A stretch of DNA of 64,000 nt from Murinocardiopsis flavida (GTDB lineage: Bacteria; Actinomycetota; Actinomycetes; Streptosporangiales; Streptosporangiaceae), in NCBI RefSeq assembly GCF_003014485.1, contig NZ_PYGA01000003.1, positions 1 through 64,000 on the forward strand, in the 5' to 3' direction. The notes below the pieces were generated by a model. That model was not told the DNA's origin. It saw only the letters and a list, made by a program, of their open reading frames with translations, and ran no database searches. A program made the translations under genes and the position numbers. Shown here one piece after another: positions 22,407 to 30,811 of the stretch. Position 1 is the first letter of the stretch, and each line of letters starts with the position of its first letter.

Positions 22407-23144
22407 TCAGCCGGCGAGGGCCGCGGGGTCGAGGAGGTGCGGGTTGTCGGTGGTGATGCCGTCGACGCCGAGGTCGACGGCCCTGCGCAGTTCGGCCATG
22501 TCCTGGACGGGCCACGCGGTCACGGCGAGGCCCGCTGCGCGGAAGTCCGCCATGTGCTCGGGGAGCAGGGTCGCGAGGTCGCACATCACGGTCGCGGCCG
22601 TGACCTCGCGGGCGCGTTCGACGAGGGTGTCGGCGACGGCGGCCACGCGGTCGGTGATGAGGCCGATCGGGGTGCCGGGGCGCAGCCGGATCACCTCGCC
22701 GAGTGCGGCGTCGTTGAAGGAGGTCACGCGGGTGCGGCGGGCGAGGTCGGGGTCGGCGTCGAGCATCGCCGTCAGCTGCGCGCACACCCGCGGGTCCTTG
22801 ATCTCGGCCTGGATGCCGATGTCGATCGCCTCGACCACTTCGGCGAACGTGGGGATGCGGGTCTCGGGGTCGGGGTCGAGCGCGCGGAGTTCGTCGAGGG
22901 TCAGTTCGCTCACGGAGGAGTCGACGCCGTGGGTCCGGGTGAGCCGGTCGTCGTGCAGCAGGACCAGGTGGCCGTCGGCGCTGAGACGCAGGTCCAGTTC
23001 CACCTCGGCGCAGCCTTCGGCGACCGCCCGGCGGAAGGAGCGCAGCGTGTTCTCCGGTTCGACGCCCATGGCGCCGCGGTGGCCGGTGATGACGAGGTCG
23101 GTGGCTCGGCGCGGCGCGGCGGTGTCGTTCGTGGTCGGGCTCAT
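22407..23144 (-). CDS. Glycerophosphodiester phosphodiesterase
   Basis: This 245-residue TIM-barrel GDPD has the signature HRGAMGVEPENTLRSF (metal and catalytic residues His, Arg, Glu, Asn), ELDLRLSADGHLVLLHDD (Glu, Asp, His), and a late IQAEIKD strand. It hydrolyses glycerophosphodiesters to glycerol-3-phosphate and an alcohol. No signal peptide is present, so it acts on imported substrate. Its ATG overlaps the stop codon of the ABC binding-protein gene (ATGA), so it is the last gene of the import operon and links the transporter to phosphodiester substrates. Confidence 0.92.
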   Translation of the reverse strand: MSPTTNDTAAPRRATDLVITGHRGAMGVEPENTLRSFRRAVAEGCAEVELDLRLSADGHLVLLHDDRLTRTHGVDSSVSELTLDELRALDPDPETRIPTFAEVVEAIDIGIQAEIKDPRVCAQLTAMLDADPDLARRTRVTSFNDAALGEVIRLRPGTPIGLITDRVAAVADTLVERAREVTAATVMCDLATLLPEHMADFRAAGLAVTAWPVQDMAELRRAVDLGVDGITTDNPHLLDPAALAG

Positions 23145-24484
23145 TGGACCTTTTCTGCGTATTGGGAACGGACGGAGTCGGCGATGACCTCCGCGCGCCG
23201 CTGGACGTCGCCGAAGACGGCCGACGCGCGGTCGCCGTTAGCGTAGATGCGCTGGAGGCCGGTGTAGAGGGCGACATTCACGTTGCGCCCGAAACGGCGG
23301 ATGTCGTCTGTGGTGCGTGCGGTGGGCAGCTGTTCGATGGACACCGCGAAGTTGGGGTCGTCCTTCATGCGCTTGCGGAGCTCGGGTTCGTCGACCGCCG
23401 CCTTGACCGTGGGCAGGTAGCCGGTGGTGAGGGTCCAGCGCGCGGAGTTCTCCGGGCGGGCGGCGAACCGCAGGAACTCGAACGCCGCGGCCTTGCGCTC
23501 GGGCGTGGCGTTGCGCATGACGGACATCCCGCCGCCGCCGGTCGCGACGCCCGATTCGGTGTGGGCCGGCACGAACCCCGCCCCGACCGGGAAGGACGCG
23601 CCGTCGACGATGCCGCCGAGGGTCCCGGTGGACTCCTGGGTGGTGGCGACGACCCCGTTGGTGAAGTCGATCTTGGGGCTGGCCGCCATGTAGGCGTGCC
23701 CGTCGCCGACGAGCGTGCGCTGCCAGTCCCCCGCCTTGATCACCGCGTCGCTGTCGATGGTGATGTCGAGGCCGTCGGAGAACCGCCCGCCCCACTGCCA
23801 CACCGCGCCCTGGAACATCCAGTCGCCGTCGACCTGGTTGAAGGTGTGGGATTTCAGCGGGCGGCCGGCGACCTTCAGGGCCGCGAGTTCGGGCGCCCAT
23901 TCGCGGAGCTCGCCCCAGGTCTCCGGCGCGCGGTCGGGCAGCCCGGCCTGCTCGAACAGGTCGCGGTTGTAGTAGAACATCGGGGTGCTGCGGGCGAACG
24001 GCACCCACCAGCTGTCGCCTTGGACGACGCCTTCGGAGAACAGCTGCTCGTTGTAGACGCTGCTGGGGAAGTCGGTGTCGAAGTAGCCGGTGAGGGGTTC
24101 GAGCGCGTCGTTGAGGAAGAACCGGGTCCAGGTGACCTCGGAGAACACGGCGAGGTCGGGGACCTGCCTGCCGACGAGGGCCGCGGCGACCTTGCGGGCG
24201 GTCTCGTCGTAGCTGCCCTGGAACTGGGCCTCGACGTAGATCCGGTCCTGTGCGGCGTTGAACCGCTTGACCATGTCGGCCATCGCCTCGCCGGGGACGT
24301 CGCCCCAGGAGTGCCACAGCACGACCCGGGTGCGGTCGCGGTACTCGTCGGGGACCTGGCCGGACGGCTGGTCGTAGTCGGCATCGGCGGGGCGGAATCC
24401 GCAGGCCGTGAGCGCGGCGCCCAGAGCGGCGGCCGTGGACAGCCCGAGGAACGTGCGCCGGGTGGGCGCGGTGCGGCGGGGCAT
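23141..24484 (-). CDS. ABC transporter substrate-binding lipoprotein (UgpB/MalE class)
   Basis: This 447-residue extracellular binding protein of family 1 has a signal with RRTFLGLSTAAALGAALTACG, a lipobox Cys near residue 27 and a twin-arginine. The body has TRVVLWHSWG, FNAAQDRIYVEAQFQGSYDETARK and a C-terminal AAFEFLRFAARPENSARWTLTTGYLP. The HSWG and FNAAQ features resemble UgpB-type glycerol-3-phosphate binding proteins. Coupling to a GDPD gene supports a glycerophosphodiester or glycerol-phosphate ligand. The start is ATG 24484. Confidence 0.85.
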   Translation of the reverse strand: MPRRTAPTRRTFLGLSTAAALGAALTACGFRPADADYDQPSGQVPDEYRDRTRVVLWHSWGDVPGEAMADMVKRFNAAQDRIYVEAQFQGSYDETARKVAAALVGRQVPDLAVFSEVTWTRFFLNDALEPLTGYFDTDFPSSVYNEQLFSEGVVQGDSWWVPFARSTPMFYYNRDLFEQAGLPDRAPETWGELREWAPELAALKVAGRPLKSHTFNQVDGDWMFQGAVWQWGGRFSDGLDITIDSDAVIKAGDWQRTLVGDGHAYMAASPKIDFTNGVVATTQESTGTLGGIVDGASFPVGAGFVPAHTESGVATGGGGMSVMRNATPERKAAAFEFLRFAARPENSARWTLTTGYLPTVKAAVDEPELRKRMKDDPNFAVSIEQLPTARTTDDIRRFGRNVNVALYTGLQRIYANGDRASAVFGDVQRRAEVIADSVRSQYAEKVQ

Positions 24485-24528
24485 TGTCGTGGCCCTTTCC
24501 TGACGATTGCGCCGGTCTGCCGCCGCCA

Positions 24529-25434
24529 TCACCCCTTCACCGCGCCCTGGGTGAGTCCGCCGACGATGTAGCGCTGGGCGAGCAGGAAGATGAGCAGCAT
24601 GGGGGCGAGGACCATGGCGGTGCCGGCCATGATGGTGCCCCAGTTGGCGAGTCCCTCCTGGTCCTTGAGCATCAGCAGCCCGATGGGGAGGGTGCGCATG
24701 TGGTCGGAGTTGGTGACGATGAGCGGCCAGATGAAGTTGTTCCACTCCTCGACCACGGTGATGATCAGGACCGTGAGCAGAATGGGGCGCGACATGGGCA
24801 GCACGATGGTGAAGAGTGTGCGCAGGTGGCCGGAGCCGTCGACCTTGGCGGCCTCGATGATGTCGCGGGGGATGGTCAGCATGTGCTGGCGCATGAGGAA
24901 GGTCGCGAACACCGAGCCGACACCGGGCAGGATCAGCCCGGCGTAGGTGTTGACCCAGCCGAGGCTGGCGACGGTCAGGTAGTTGGGCAGCAGGACCACG
25001 TGGCCGGGCACCATCATCGCGCCGAGCAGCACGAGGAACAGCGGCTTCTTGTAGGGGAACGCGAGGAAGCAGAACGCGTAGGCGGTGAGGACCGCGTTGG
25101 CGACCTTCAGCGCCGTTCCGACGGCGGTGGTGATGGCGGAGTTGAGGAAGAACCGGTCGAACGGCGCGGCCTGCCACGCCGCGGTGAAGTTGTCCAGGCT
25201 CAGCGACGTCGGCAGCCAGGCCGGCGGGAACCGGTAGATCTCCTCCGGTGTCTTGAACACGGCGGTGAACAGCCAGAACAGCGGGCCGAGGAACACGGCC
25301 GCCGCCCCGATGAGCAGGACGTATTTGACCAGTGTGGCGGCGGGGGCCCGGCGGCGGGTGTCAGGGCCGCCGGAGGTTCGGGGGGACTGCGGGGTTTCGG
25401 GGCGCCGCTCGGTGCGGATGATCGTGTCGCTCAC
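24529..25434 (-). CDS. ABC transporter permease (UgpE/MalG class)
   Basis: This 301-residue protein has six predicted membrane helices and the permease EAA loop EAAKVDGSGHLRTLFTIVLPMSRP. The C-terminal QRYIVGGLTQGAVKG is typical of the MalG/UgpE branch. It starts at GTG 25434, which overlaps the stop codon of the partner permease by 4 bp. The next gene (binding protein) begins 44 bp downstream. There is no ATPase gene in the cluster, so it probably uses a shared MsiK-type ATPase encoded elsewhere, a common actinobacterial arrangement. Confidence 0.92.
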   Translation of the reverse strand: MSDTIIRTERRPETPQSPRTSGGPDTRRRAPAATLVKYVLLIGAAAVFLGPLFWLFTAVFKTPEEIYRFPPAWLPTSLSLDNFTAAWQAAPFDRFFLNSAITTAVGTALKVANAVLTAYAFCFLAFPYKKPLFLVLLGAMMVPGHVVLLPNYLTVASLGWVNTYAGLILPGVGSVFATFLMRQHMLTIPRDIIEAAKVDGSGHLRTLFTIVLPMSRPILLTVLIITVVEEWNNFIWPLIVTNSDHMRTLPIGLLMLKDQEGLANWGTIMAGTAMVLAPMLLIFLLAQRYIVGGLTQGAVKG

Positions 25435-26351
25435 CGGTAGTGCACCCTCTTCTCGAGGTAGCGGGTCTGGAGCCCGGTCATGAGCAGCAGGACCACGAAC
25501 ATGATGATCGAGGTGGTGGCCGCCCGGCCGGCGTCGAAGGCGCGGAACCCCTCGTCGTAGATCTGCCAGCTGAGGATGGTGGTCGACCCGGCGGGGCCGC
25601 CCGCGGTCATCACGGCGATGATGTCGAACGCCTGGAAGGTGCCGATGATCGTCGTGATGAGCAGGAAGAACGTGATGGGGGTGAGGAGCGGCAGGGTGAT
25701 GCGGCGCAGGAGCGTCCACGGCCCGGCGCCGTCGATCGCCGCCGCCTCGTAGAGGTCCTTCGGCAGGGACTGCAAGCCGGCGAGGTAGATCAGCGCCGCG
25801 AACCCGATGTTCTTCCACAGGTAGACGATGATGACGCCGGGCAGCGCCCAGGTGGAATCGGTCATCCAGTCGGGCGAGGTGACGCCCATGGGCTGGAGCA
25901 GGGCCCGCATGAGCCCGTATCCGGGGTCGAAGATGAACAGCCAGATGGTGGCGACGGCGGCGCCGGAGAGGATGTGCGGCGCGAACGCCGCGGTGCGCAC
26001 GAGTCCGCGCCCTTTCAGCGGCTGGTCGAACAGCAGCGCCAGTGCGAGGCCCAGGACGATGCTGCCCGCGACGACCACACCGGTGAACACCACGGTCGTG
26101 AGGAGGACCTGGTGGAACGCGGGGTCGGTGAGTGTGGCGGTGTAGTTGCCGATTCCGGCGTATCCGGGTGCCGCGGCGATCAGGTTCCAGTCGGTGAAGC
26201 TGAGGAACAGGTTGTAGAGCACCGGCCAGTACGCGAAGACCGCGATGACGAGGAAGTTCGGTGCGATGAACGCCAGGAACAGCAGGTATTCCCGGCGGAT
26301 CCGGCGGCGCGGCGTGCCGGCGGGGGCCGCCGCGGGCGACGCGGTGCTCAT
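25431..26351 (-). CDS. ABC transporter permease (UgpA/MalF class)
   Basis: This 306-residue protein has six predicted membrane helices after a basic N-terminus (RRRIRREYLLFLAFIAPNFLVIAVFAYWPVLYN). The EAA loop is EAAAIDGAGPWTLLRRITLPLLTP. It forms a heterodimer with the permease encoded next. It is the first gene of the import operon, with a good promoter at 26496-26524 and a 5' leader of about 140 nt. It faces the kinase operon across a control region with inverted repeats. Confidence 0.92.
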   Translation of the reverse strand: MSTASPAAAPAGTPRRRIRREYLLFLAFIAPNFLVIAVFAYWPVLYNLFLSFTDWNLIAAAPGYAGIGNYTATLTDPAFHQVLLTTVVFTGVVVAGSIVLGLALALLFDQPLKGRGLVRTAAFAPHILSGAAVATIWLFIFDPGYGLMRALLQPMGVTSPDWMTDSTWALPGVIIVYLWKNIGFAALIYLAGLQSLPKDLYEAAAIDGAGPWTLLRRITLPLLTPITFFLLITTIIGTFQAFDIIAVMTAGGPAGSTTILSWQIYDEGFRAFDAGRAATTSIIMFVVLLLMTGLQTRYLEKRVHYR

Positions 26352-26495
26352 GTCCGGCCCGGCGGGGTGGGCCCCGGCGCGTGGCGTGCGCGGGACTGGG
26401 GGACGGGGGTGGGGACGTTCATGGGGGCCTCGTCGGTCGGAGGGGACGGCGGGTCCTGTGGTGTCGCTGTGTCACGCGTCTCGTTTGCTGGCGTG

Positions 26496-26524
26496 AAATT
26501 AGCATTCGCGTGTGAAGATAACAA
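26496..26524 (-). promoter_or_regulatory. Sigma-70-type promoter of the import operon
   Basis: On the minus strand TTGTTA (26524-26519) and TAATTT (26501-26496) are separated by exactly 17 bp. The inverted repeat TGAAG-N9-CTTCA covers the -35 box, so a repressor there would block transcription. Confidence 0.6.
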
Positions 26525-26698
26525 GACTTCATAACGTGAATGCCCGTGCGGGTCCTGCTGCCCGCTGTAGGTGCCCTGGGGCCGTCGTCCGGCGAGAAAC
26601 GCCAGTTCAAGGGGTAACTAGCGGCTTCTCTGCGGGAGACGCGGGTGTGGCCGCCACCGCGAACCGGTCCCTGGCCCGTTCGTCGGACGACTGGAAAC

Positions 26699-26735
26699 GT
26701 TAAGATGGCGCACACTTAACATTTTTCTTGTTAAG
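26699..26735. promoter_or_regulatory. Operator for the DeoR regulator
   Basis: CTTAACA (26715-26721) and TGTTAAG (26729-26735) form a perfect inverted repeat with a 7-bp spacer. A third half-site, GTTAAG, lies at 26699-26704. The block ends 31 bp before the kinase start codon, a place where binding would block transcription. Confidence 0.6.
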
Positions 26736-26766
26736 AGTGAGTTCGACGCGACCCCGGGAGCCAGTT

Positions 26767-28230
26767 GTGGCAAGCACGCATCAGCGTGACGACGTGTGGA
26801 TCGGCGCGGACATCGGCACGCAGAGCGTCCGCGTCCTCGCCGTCACCGGAGACGGGGACGTCGTCGGCAGCGGGACCGCGCCGCTGCACAGCATCCGGTC
26901 CGGCGACGGCGGCCACGAGCAGCTCCCGGACGAGTGGTGGCGCGCACTGGGCACGGCCGCGCGCGAGGCCGCGGCGGGCATCGACCCCGCCCGCCTCCGG
27001 GCCGTCGCCCTGTGCGCGACCTCGGGAACGGTGCTGCTCACCGACACCGGCGGCGCACCGGTCGGCCCAGCCCTGATGTACAACGACGCCCGCGCCGAGG
27101 CGGAGGCGCGCCGCGCCGCGTCCGGGCACGCCACCTGGCGGCGCCTCGGGTACACCATGCAGCCCACCTGGGGGCTGCCCAAACTGCTGTGGCTGCTCGG
27201 CCGGCACCCCGGCCGGCACCTCCTCGCACACCAGGCCGACCACCTCACCGCCCGCCTGACCGGCCACCGGACCCCCGCCGACTCCAGCCACGCCCTCAAG
27301 ACCGGCTACGACGTCGCAGCGGACCGCTGGCCCACCGAGGTCCTCGACACGCTCGGCGTCGACCCCGCCGTCCTCCCCGACGTGGTCGCCCCCGGCACCG
27401 TCGTCGGCCGGATCGGCGCGGCCGCGGCCGAGCACACCGGCCTGCCCGAAGGACTCGCGGTGAAGGCGGGGATGACCGACGGCTGCGCGGCCCAGATCGC
27501 CGCCGGCGCCCTCGCCCCGGGGCAGTGGAACTCGGTGCTCGGCAGCACCCTCGTCCTCAAGGGCGTCACACCCGAGCTGCTCATCGACCCCGGCGGGGCG
27601 CTCTACAACCACCGCCACCCCGACGGCGGCTGGCTGCCCGGCGGCGCCTCCAACGTCGGCGCCGCCGCCGTCGCCGCCCGGTTCCCCGGCGCCGACCTGG
27701 CGGCCCTCGACGCCGCCGCGGCGCAGCGGCCGCACCCGCGCGGGCTGGTCTACCCCCTCACCGGGCACGGCGAGCGGTTCCCCTTCGTACACCCCGGCGC
27801 GCGGCCCTTCGCGACCGCCGCGTTCGCCGACGACGTCGACCACTACAACGCGGTGCTGCACGGCGTCGCCTACATCGAGCGGCTCAGCCTCGACCGGCTC
27901 GCAGCGCTGGGCGCCCGCGTCGAGGAGCTGTCCTTCACCGGCGGCGGCGCCCGCAGCCCGCAATGGACCCGGTTGCGCGCCGACGTCCTCCAGAAGCCCG
28001 TGCGGATCCCCGCCCAGCCCGAACCGGCGTTCGGCATGGCGGTCCTCGCGGCGAGCGACGGCTCGCTGACGGAGACCGCCGCAGCGATGGTCCGCACCCG
28101 CGCGGTCGTGGCGCCCCGCCCCGACCGCGCCGATCAGCACGACGACGGCTACCGCCGGCTCGTCGGCGAGCTCGCCGCACGCGGCTACCTCGACCGGCGC
28201 CCCGGCACCGAAACCGAGGAGACCGCGTGA
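26767..28230 (+). CDS. FGGY-family carbohydrate kinase (xylulokinase-like)
   Basis: This 487-residue sugar kinase begins with the ATP-binding phosphate-1 loop IGADIGTQSVRVLAV, has ATSGTVLLTD and the catalytic-Asp segment GMTDGCAAQIAAGA (about residue 240), and the FGGY C-terminal motif ELSFTGGGARSPQWTRLRADVLQ. GTG 26767 is preferred: GGGAG lies 6 bp upstream, and the frame's earlier start falls inside the operator. The next three genes overlap or follow closely. The substrate, a ketose or polyol, cannot be fixed from sequence; neighbouring GDPD and phosphatase genes suggest a polyol-phosphate pathway. Confidence 0.88.
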   Translation: MASTHQRDDVWIGADIGTQSVRVLAVTGDGDVVGSGTAPLHSIRSGDGGHEQLPDEWWRALGTAAREAAAGIDPARLRAVALCATSGTVLLTDTGGAPVGPALMYNDARAEAEARRAASGHATWRRLGYTMQPTWGLPKLLWLLGRHPGRHLLAHQADHLTARLTGHRTPADSSHALKTGYDVAADRWPTEVLDTLGVDPAVLPDVVAPGTVVGRIGAAAAEHTGLPEGLAVKAGMTDGCAAQIAAGALAPGQWNSVLGSTLVLKGVTPELLIDPGGALYNHRHPDGGWLPGGASNVGAAAVAARFPGADLAALDAAAAQRPHPRGLVYPLTGHGERFPFVHPGARPFATAAFADDVDHYNAVLHGVAYIERLSLDRLAALGARVEELSFTGGGARSPQWTRLRADVLQKPVRIPAQPEPAFGMAVLAASDGSLTETAAAMVRTRAVVAPRPDRADQHDDGYRRLVGELAARGYLDRRPGTETEETA

Positions 28231-28883
28231 GCACCACCATCGTCCTGGCCCGGCACGGCCGCACCGCCTGGCACGCAGACAACCGCTACGCCGGTGTCAG
28301 CGACATCGACATCGACGGGGTCGGGCGCGCGCAGGCGCTCGTCCTCGCCGAGTGGGCCCGCGGTTACGCGCCGGACGCGCTGTACTGCTCGCCGCTGCGG
28401 CGGTCGCGGCAGACGGCGGCCCCCGTGGGCGCGGCGCTGGGCCTGGAACCCGCGGCGGACGAGCGGATCCGCGAGGTCGCCTTCGGTATCGCCGAGGGCC
28501 GCACCCTCGCCCAGCTCGCCCCCGCCGTCGCCGCCCGCTTCGAGGCCGACCCCGTGACCGGCTACTTCCCGCAGGGCGAGGACCCCGCCGCCGCAGCGGA
28601 GCGGGCGCGCGAATGGGTCGTCGACACGGCGGCCGCCCACCCCGGCGGGCGCGTCCTCGCCATCGCGCACAACACCCTGATGCGGCTGCTGGTGTGCCGG
28701 GTCATGCTCAGCCCGCTCGGCGAGTACCGCCGGCTGCTCCCCAAGGTCGCCTCGACCGGCCTGACGACGCTGCGCGTGACCGACGGCCGCATCGCCCTGG
28801 AGTCCTACAACGCCACACCCGGCCCGGACCCCGCTGCCGGCGGCGTTGGCGGCGCGGCGGCGGAGCGGGAGACTCGGCGCTGA
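28227..28883 (+). CDS. Histidine phosphatase family protein (phosphoglycerate mutase-like)
   Basis: This 218-residue protein has the phosphohistidine motif LARHGRTAW, the second Arg in CSPLRRSRQTAAPVG, the acid in REVAFGIAEG and the second His in LAIAHNTLMR, so all catalytic residues are present. It should remove phosphate from a small metabolite. Its GTG overlaps the stop of the kinase gene by 4 bp. Position between a sugar kinase and a DeoR regulator suggests it acts on a phosphorylated intermediate of the same pathway. Confidence 0.88.
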   Translation: MSTTIVLARHGRTAWHADNRYAGVSDIDIDGVGRAQALVLAEWARGYAPDALYCSPLRRSRQTAAPVGAALGLEPAADERIREVAFGIAEGRTLAQLAPAVAARFEADPVTGYFPQGEDPAAAAERAREWVVDTAAAHPGGRVLAIAHNTLMRLLVCRVMLSPLGEYRRLLPKVASTGLTTLRVTDGRIALESYNATPGPDPAAGGVGGAAAERETRR

Positions 28884-28921
28884 GGCAGACGACGACGCGA
28901 CCCCGAGGGGACCCCGAACCC

Positions 28922-29710
28922 ATGACCGCCGACGAGAACGAGCAGAGCCGCCCGGCGCGCAGGCGCGCCGGTGTCGCCGACTACATCCTCCAGCACGGTT
29001 CGGCCCCCGCGTCGGAGCTCGCGGAGGTCTTCGACGTCAGCGTCATGACCGTGCACCGCGACCTGGACGAACTCGAACGCCAAGGTGTGGTCCGCAAATA
29101 CCGCGGCGGGGCGAGCGCGCAGCCCACCAGCGTGTTCGAGAGCAACGTCGGGTACCGGCTGCGCACGGCGCAGGCCGCGAAGAACACCCTCGCCGCCTAC
29201 GCCCGCACCCTGGTCGAACCGGGGATGTCGGTGATGCTGGACGACTCCACCACCACCCTCGCCCTCGCCCCGCTGCTGGCCGACGCGGCGCCGCTGACCG
29301 TCGCCACCAACTTCCTGCACACCATCAAGCTGCTCACCGGGGTCCCCGGCATCCGGCTCCTCGCGCTGGGCGGCGAGTACCACCCCAACCACGACTCCTT
29401 CCTCGGCGTGCCCTGCATCGACGCCGTCGAGGCCCTGCACACCGACCTGCTCGTCGCCTCCACCTCCGCCGTGTCGGCGACGCACGCCTACCACCAGGAG
29501 CAGGAGATCGTCCTGGTCAAGCGGGCCATGATGCGCGCGGCAGGCCGCAAGGTGCTGCTGCTCGACCGCGGCAAGATCAGCCGGACCGCCCTGCACCGCC
29601 TCGCCCCGCTCACCGACTTCGACCTCGTCGTCGTCGACGACCGCACCTCCGAGAGCGAACTCCGCACACTGCGCGACAACGGCGCCGCCGTGGAGGTCGC
29701 GCACAGTTGA
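28922..29710 (+). CDS. DeoR-family transcriptional repressor
   Basis: This 262-residue protein has a DeoR winged helix (residues about 16-70, DYILQHGSAPASELAEVFDVSVMTVHRDLDELERQGVVRKYRGGA) and a sugar-isomerase-like effector domain (about 85-250) with MLDDSTTTLALAPLL, TNFLHTIKLL and LLLDRGKISRTALH. Such proteins sense sugar phosphates. It probably represses its own operon and the divergent import operon through the TTAAG palindromes at 26699-26735. The ATG follows the phosphatase gene by 38 bp. Confidence 0.92.
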   Translation: MTADENEQSRPARRRAGVADYILQHGSAPASELAEVFDVSVMTVHRDLDELERQGVVRKYRGGASAQPTSVFESNVGYRLRTAQAAKNTLAAYARTLVEPGMSVMLDDSTTTLALAPLLADAAPLTVATNFLHTIKLLTGVPGIRLLALGGEYHPNHDSFLGVPCIDAVEALHTDLLVASTSAVSATHAYHQEQEIVLVKRAMMRAAGRKVLLLDRGKISRTALHRLAPLTDFDLVVVDDRTSESELRTLRDNGAAVEVAHS

Positions 29711-29744
29711 GCGCTCCGGCGCCCCTCACTGGACAAGGAACACC

Positions 29745-30770
29745 GTGAAGATCCTGACAGCAGGCGACCACTTCGTCACCAACGGGCTGCTCGCCGACGC
29801 CCTGCACGACCGCCTCGGTGCGCCCTTCGACCACGCCGAACTCACCCTGCCCTGGCCGCACACGCCCTTCGGCCCGGTCGGCGAGGTCCAGGAGGCCTCC
29901 GACGCCGAGGACGCGCTGATCGCGGCGCTGCCCGGCGTCCGCGTCGCCGTCACCCAGATGGCGCCGTTCACCGAACGGGCCCTCGACGCCGCCGACGCGC
30001 TCGAACTCCTCGTCTGCTGCCGGGGCGGCCCGGTGAACGTCAACCTGGCCGCCGCGGCGGCGCGCGGCATCGCCGTCGTCGCCACCCCCGGGCGCAACGC
30101 CACCGCAGCGGCCGAGCACACCGTCGCCCTGCTGCTGGCGGCGAAGCGCGCCGTGCCGCGGACCCACGCCGGGCTCGCCGCCGGACAGTGGCGCAGCGAC
30201 CTCTACGCCTACGGCGAGTGCGGGACCGAACTCGGCGGCAGCACGGTCGGGCTCATCGGCTACGGCGCCATCGGCAGGAAGGTCGCGCGGGTCCTGCACG
30301 CCTTCGACGCGCGCGTCCTCGTCCACGACCCCTACACCGACCCCGCCGACGCCGGCCCGCACGTGGAGCTCACCGGGCTCGACGAGCTCCTCGCGCAGAG
30401 CACCGCCGTCAGCCTGCACGCGCGGCTGACACCCGAGACCGCCGGACTGGTGGACGCCGCCCGGATCGCGGCCATGCCGCCGGGCGCCGTCCTGGTGAAC
30501 ACGGCGCGCGGCGGGCTCCTGGACTACCCGGCCGCGGCGGCGGCGCTCGTCAGCGGGCACCTGGGCGCGGCGGGGTTCGACGTGTTCGACTCCGAGCCGC
30601 TGGCCGCCGACTCGCCGCTGCGGTCGGCGCCCAACGTCGTCATGACCCCGCACCTCGCCGGGGCGACCCGCGAGACGGCCCACCGCGCCGCCCGGCTCTC
30701 GGCCGAGGCCGTCGCCGACCACCTCGCGGGGCGGACCCCGCAAGGCCTGGTGCCCGCGGCGGCGCGATGA
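29745..30770 (+). CDS. D-2-hydroxyacid dehydrogenase family protein
   Basis: This 341-residue protein has the NAD-binding motif GSTVGLIGYGAIGRKVARVLHAF (about 165-187). The catalytic Arg lies in LVNTARGGLLD (about 255), Glu in FDVFDSEPL and His in TPHLAGAT. It most resembles phosphoglycerate dehydrogenase-type enzymes, which oxidise D-2-hydroxyacids or phosphorylated ones. AAGGAA precedes GTG 29745. In this operon it may act on a phospho-sugar acid made from the kinase product. No ACT domain is present. Confidence 0.88.
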   Translation: MKILTAGDHFVTNGLLADALHDRLGAPFDHAELTLPWPHTPFGPVGEVQEASDAEDALIAALPGVRVAVTQMAPFTERALDAADALELLVCCRGGPVNVNLAAAAARGIAVVATPGRNATAAAEHTVALLLAAKRAVPRTHAGLAAGQWRSDLYAYGECGTELGGSTVGLIGYGAIGRKVARVLHAFDARVLVHDPYTDPADAGPHVELTGLDELLAQSTAVSLHARLTPETAGLVDAARIAAMPPGAVLVNTARGGLLDYPAAAAALVSGHLGAAGFDVFDSEPLAADSPLRSAPNVVMTPHLAGATRETAHRAARLSAEAVADHLAGRTPQGLVPAAAR

Positions 30771-30811
30771 CGCGCACCGCCGTCCCGGCCGGCGCCGCCC
30801 CGTTGCGATGA
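30767..30811 (+). CDS. 14-codon bridging mini-ORF
   Basis: ATG 30767 overlaps the TGA of the dehydrogenase gene (ATGA), and this ORF's own TGA (30809-30811) overlaps the ATG of the PiT gene (30808). The 14 residues (MTRTAVPAGAAPLR) have no recognisable function. The exact double overlap suggests it serves to hand ribosomes across the gap, coupling transporter translation to the dehydrogenase. It could also be chance. Confidence 0.35.
   Translation: MTRTAVPAGAAPLR

Larger units (their letters stand above)
26352..26766. promoter_or_regulatory. Divergent control region between the import operon and the kinase operon
   Basis: These 415 bp hold no gene. The side toward the permease is GC-rich leader. 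The centre is AT-rich and holds a minus-strand promoter (26496-26524), an inverted repeat TGAAG-N9-CTTCA (26513-26531) overlapping its -35 box, and near the kinase three GTTAAG/CTTAAC half-sites (26699-26735). The DeoR regulator encoded in the kinase operon is the likely ligand of these sites. Confidence 0.7.
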
